DNA of 64,000 nt, taken from the NCBI GenBank assembly GCA_030263715.1, contig SZPM01000014.1:1-64000 (forward strand). The letters are read 5' to 3'. Below the pieces are notes generated by a model. That model ran no database searches. It was not told where the DNA came from and worked only from the letters and a program-made list of their open reading frames with translations. Made by a program: the position numbers and the translations under genes. This DNA is from ATM1 sp003577165. Its GTDB lineage: Bacteria; Armatimonadota; Fimbriimonadia; Fimbriimonadales; ATM1. Position 1 is the first letter of the stretch; the number at the start of each line of letters is the position of its first letter. Below, one piece after another: positions 62,613 through 64,000 of this stretch.

Positions 62613-62961
62613 TGCTTCCATCCTCCTTTTCGGCCGCGCTTGCCTACCCCGGCGGCAGGAGGCCCCGGTCCCCCGGGGCGCGACTCGATGCCATTGAGTC
62701 CGACGACTATCAGCGCACTTCGGTTCCGCATCCGGCTTCTGCCGGTTTCCGATGAGTCGTTGCCATCGGGAGAGCGCGGTCGAACGCGTGTCGTAGGCCC
62801 GCGGTGGCGTCGTGGTCTTAACTGTCGCCTGCGCAAGCGTCACGTCCAGGCGCAAGCATGCGAGTCATATTCACACCCCTGGGAAGGGGATTCGAGGCGA
62901 GCGACGATTGCAGGGCCTCGCCCCGATCGCAAGGGCACGCGCGTGTGGGCCGCAAGTCCGA

Positions 62962-63809
62962 TCAGATGTCGGCGACGGGATGCTTGACCGGTCGGCCTTT
63001 GTCGTCGAACGACACGGTTGCCNNNNNNNNNNNNNNNNNNNNNNNNNNGCCGCTGCAACATCGGGATCGTGTTGAAATACGACGAGCCAGCGGCCCGCGA
63101 CCGCTCGCTCGAGAAACTCGCGCTTCTCGTTCACGCCGCGCTCCGCACACATGTCGTAGCCCATCGTGAAGTGCTGCGGAAGGTGATGCGAAGTGGGGCA
63201 GAGGTCGCTCGGGAAGGCGATTGTCAGCCCAGCGTCCGTTACCTCCACCCACTGGAGGCCGAGCGTGTGCCCGCTGGCTTGGTGAACGAAGACACCTGGC
63301 CAGACTTCATTCGCGTCGTCGGTTAGGCACAGGTCAACTTCGGTCAGGACGTCCACGTTCTCCGCCAGGTAACTCGCGCGCTCTCGAATGTTCGGGTTCT
63401 TGGCGTTCTCCAAGTTCGCACGGGAAACGTAGTGCCGCGCGTCCGGGTAGTTAGGAACGAGCCTCCCTGTCGAGTCCCGGCTGGAAACTCCGCCTGCGTG
63501 GTCGAAGTGGAGGTGAGTGAGCAGCACGTCCGTCACGCCGGGAACTGGAACATAGGGATCCGCCGGGATTGCGAAGATGTCCCGCTGCTTTTCCGGCCAC
63601 TTGTCGCCGCAGCCCACGTCCACCAGCAGCCGCCTGCCCGATTCGTCCTCGACGATCAGCGAGCGGGTGGCCATCCGAATCCGGTTCCTCTCATCCGGTT
63701 CCGTCCAGGTGGCCCAGAGCGGCTTGGGCACCGATCCGAACATCGCCCCGCCGTCCAGTCGGAACGGGCCGTGATTGTGGAGGCTCACTCTGTATCGGCC
63801 GATCTGCAT
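62962..63809 (-). CDS. MBL-fold metallo-hydrolase, interrupted by an assembly gap
   Basis: Start at ATG 63809 (MQIGRYRVSLHNHGPFRLDG). Metal-binding motif THLHFDHAGG, DVGCGDKWPEKQRDIF before it, VFVHQASGHTLGLQWVEV with a further His, and VVFQHDPDVAA before the gap. After the 26-base N run the natural C-terminus appears in another frame (ATVSFDDKGRPVKHPVADI, stop at 62962). So the true gap is not exactly 26 bases in frame, or the sequence near it is in error. Probably an intact gene in the genome; substrate unknown. Confidence 0.8.
63023..63048. other. Assembly gap (26 N)
   Basis: A run of 26 undetermined bases inside the MBL hydrolase gene. The reading frame changes across it, so its length should be treated as arbitrary. 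Confidence 0.98.
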
Positions 63810-63911
63810 CGGCCCAGTTTGCCCGAAACGGGGGACGCCCTCGGCGCACGCAGGGCAGGGAGGGCCTCGGCGCGAGCGGGTACCCTCAGCGGTTACGAGG
63901 TGATCGCTCAC

Positions 63912-64000
63912 ATGAAACAAGCAATCCGCTTGGTGGCGGTGTTGGCCGCTGCCGCATGTGCGCTTGCGTCCCTCGCACAGGGCAAGGACCCGGCTGAAGT
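63912..64000 (+). CDS. Start of an exported protein, cut by the window edge
   Basis: From ATG 63912 the frame encodes MKQAIRLVAVLAAAACALAS and LAQGKDPAEV, a clear signal peptide with an AQ-type cleavage site. The gene runs off the end of the window; only about 29 residues are visible. Divergent from the MBL hydrolase. Confidence 0.65.
   Translation, partial: MKQAIRLVAVLAAAACALASLAQGKDPAE

Overview
The window is about 64 kb of GC-rich bacterial DNA containing one 26-base run of N. The mix of H-X9-DG-type pseudopilins, a PEP-CTERM-like surface protein, HAF-repeat secreted proteins, many lipoproteins, a flagellar export operon and a solitary hrcA suggests a Gram-negative-type environmental bacterium. 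I favour Armatimonadota (Fimbriimonadia-like), but that is inference: no rRNA or other decisive marker is present.

Layout. 0-9 kb is an accessory region: a REP-associated tyrosine transposase, a truncated gene ending in a 51-bp tandem repeat, the second half of uvrA split in two around a 3.4-kb insert (Kef-type antiporter, an NPCBM-like secreted protein, a zinc-ribbon membrane protein), a protein with a HEPN-like motif, a degenerate 21-bp-period array, a PEP-CTERM protein and GTGCAC-rich direct repeats. 9.0-10.0 kb holds a TPP riboswitch with its own terminator in front of a pseudopilin gene. 10.0-15.9 kb (minus strand) is a compact flagellar operon, fliL-fliM-fliY/N-fliO-fliP-fliQ-fliR-flhB. 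15.9-17.7 kb has surE, tRNA-Leu(CAG), ubiX and tRNA-Thr(CGT). 17.7-26.1 kb looks like a glycan-use locus: GH29 fucosidase, N-acylglucosamine 2-epimerase-like enzyme, N-acetylhexosamine 1-kinase-like enzyme, MFS transporter and a clan GH-D-like hydrolase. 26-31 kb carries phenylalanine 4-hydroxylase, two 21-bp minisatellites, a second pseudopilin and exported proteins including an M61 peptidase. 31-39.8 kb carries hrcA, an M1-type peptidase coupled to a divergent ketol-acid reductoisomerase, DUF2207 and LemA, a probable selenoprotein and ispH. 39.8-47.5 kb is a minus-strand envelope operon (DUF4350, DUF4129, membrane proteins) divergent from guaA. 47.5-54 kb is accessory again: orphan proteins, a fibronectin-III fragment, a TacA/TacT-type toxin-antitoxin pair, a CbiX-like gene, and an NYN-domain gene bracketed by direct repeats of about 95 bp. 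54-64 kb has two large unknown secreted proteins, two HAF proteins on either side of a radical SAM/membrane-protein pair, and an MBL-fold hydrolase crossing the assembly gap.

The strongest unusual feature is at 37763-38746: a LolA-like domain followed by a thioredoxin domain, with an in-frame UGA exactly where the first Cys of the CxxC motif should be (W-UGA-G-F-C). This reads as a selenocysteine-containing (UxxC) thioredoxin fusion. Second is the TPP riboswitch plus intrinsic terminator that directly precedes a pseudopilin gene instead of a thiamine gene.
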